Of a stretch of 6,481 bases of DNA, positions 6,411 through 6,481 are shown piece by piece. The DNA comes from Dictyoglomaceae bacterium. Lineage in GTDB: Bacteria > Dictyoglomota > Dictyoglomia > Dictyoglomales > Dictyoglomaceae. The notes under the pieces are model-generated. The model ran no database searches. It saw only the letters and a list, made by a program, of their open reading frames with translations, and was not told where the DNA came from. How positions within the stretch are numbered: position 1 is the first letter of the stretch; every line of letters starts with the position of its first letter. The position numbers and the translations under genes are program-made. Location: positions 1 to 6,481 of the forward strand of contig JAPYWU010000085.1 in NCBI GenBank assembly GCA_028276205.1, in the 5' to 3' direction.

Positions 6411-6481
6411 TTATAATTTGATTAACCTCCTCCCAATCTAACCTTCCTTCAAGAAGAGCTCTTCCCACAATTATGCCTTTT
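6400..6481 (-). CDS. hisA: C-terminal end of HisA isomerase, 5' part beyond the window
   Basis: Only the last 26 codons and the TAA stop (6402-6400) are present. They read KGIIVGRALLEGRLDWEEVN and end in QIINAR. The GxIVGxALxEG pattern is typical of the final beta-alpha unit and phosphate site of HisA, the ProFAR isomerase that makes PRFAR for HisF. The frame is open to the window edge and overlaps hisF by 11 nt. HisF shares a similar barrel end, but the position directly upstream of hisF and the sequence both favour HisA. Confidence 0.85.
   Translation of the reverse strand, partial: KGIIVGRALLEGRLDWEEVNQIINAR

Noticed and set aside
1..6481. CRISPR arrays, tRNA/rRNA genes, insertion sequences, attachment sites or riboswitches
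   Set aside because: Both strands were read for regular repeats, cloverleaf-like segments and terminal inverted repeats, and nothing supportable was found. The two largest gene-free stretches are only about 70 nt and are explained by promoters and ribosome sites.

Overview
The window is AT-rich, densely coding bacterial chromosome with no sign of mobile DNA. It holds seven protein genes, five complete and two cut by the window ends. Arginine is written mostly as AGA/AGG and the proteins are rich in Lys, Glu and Ile. This suits an AT-rich, possibly thermophilic anaerobe. A Dictyoglomus-like bacterium or a thermophilic clostridial relative is my best guess, with low confidence, because it rests on composition and gene order only.

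Left part (1-3051, minus strand): rapZ (yvcJ family) and yvcK overlap by 4 nt at an ATGA junction. They are followed 72 nt later by pgk, whose last codons lie beyond base 1. The 72-nt gap holds a promoter with both hexamers matching the sigma-70 consensus (TTGACA, 16 nt, TATAAT) and a strong Shine-Dalgarno. Pgk can therefore be made independently of the rapZ-yvcK transcript.

Middle (3052-5036): a 71-nt divergent intergenic region carries two overlapping promoter candidates, one for rapZ leftwards and one for a class A penicillin-binding protein (PBP) rightwards. The PBP has one N-terminal membrane anchor, a GT51 glycosyltransferase domain and a transpeptidase domain with all three active-site motifs. 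In the GT51 domain the normally invariant second glutamate (RKxxE motif) is a lysine.

Right part (5044-6481, minus strand): the tail of a histidine operon in the order hisA (only its end), hisF, hisIE (fused bifunctional gene). The junctions overlap (11 nt and 4 nt), so translation is probably coupled. HisA, HisF and HisIE cover the middle of histidine biosynthesis from PR-ATP to imidazole glycerol phosphate. HisH, the glutaminase partner of HisF, is not visible. The PBP and his genes converge with only 7 nt between stop codons.

There is no unknown system here in the sense of unrecognised genes. The points worth a second look are the altered GT51 active site and the placement of a peptidoglycan synthase divergently from rapZ-yvcK. 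Homologues of those two genes are linked to amino-sugar/UDP-GlcNAc control and, in Bacillus subtilis, to PBP1 localisation.
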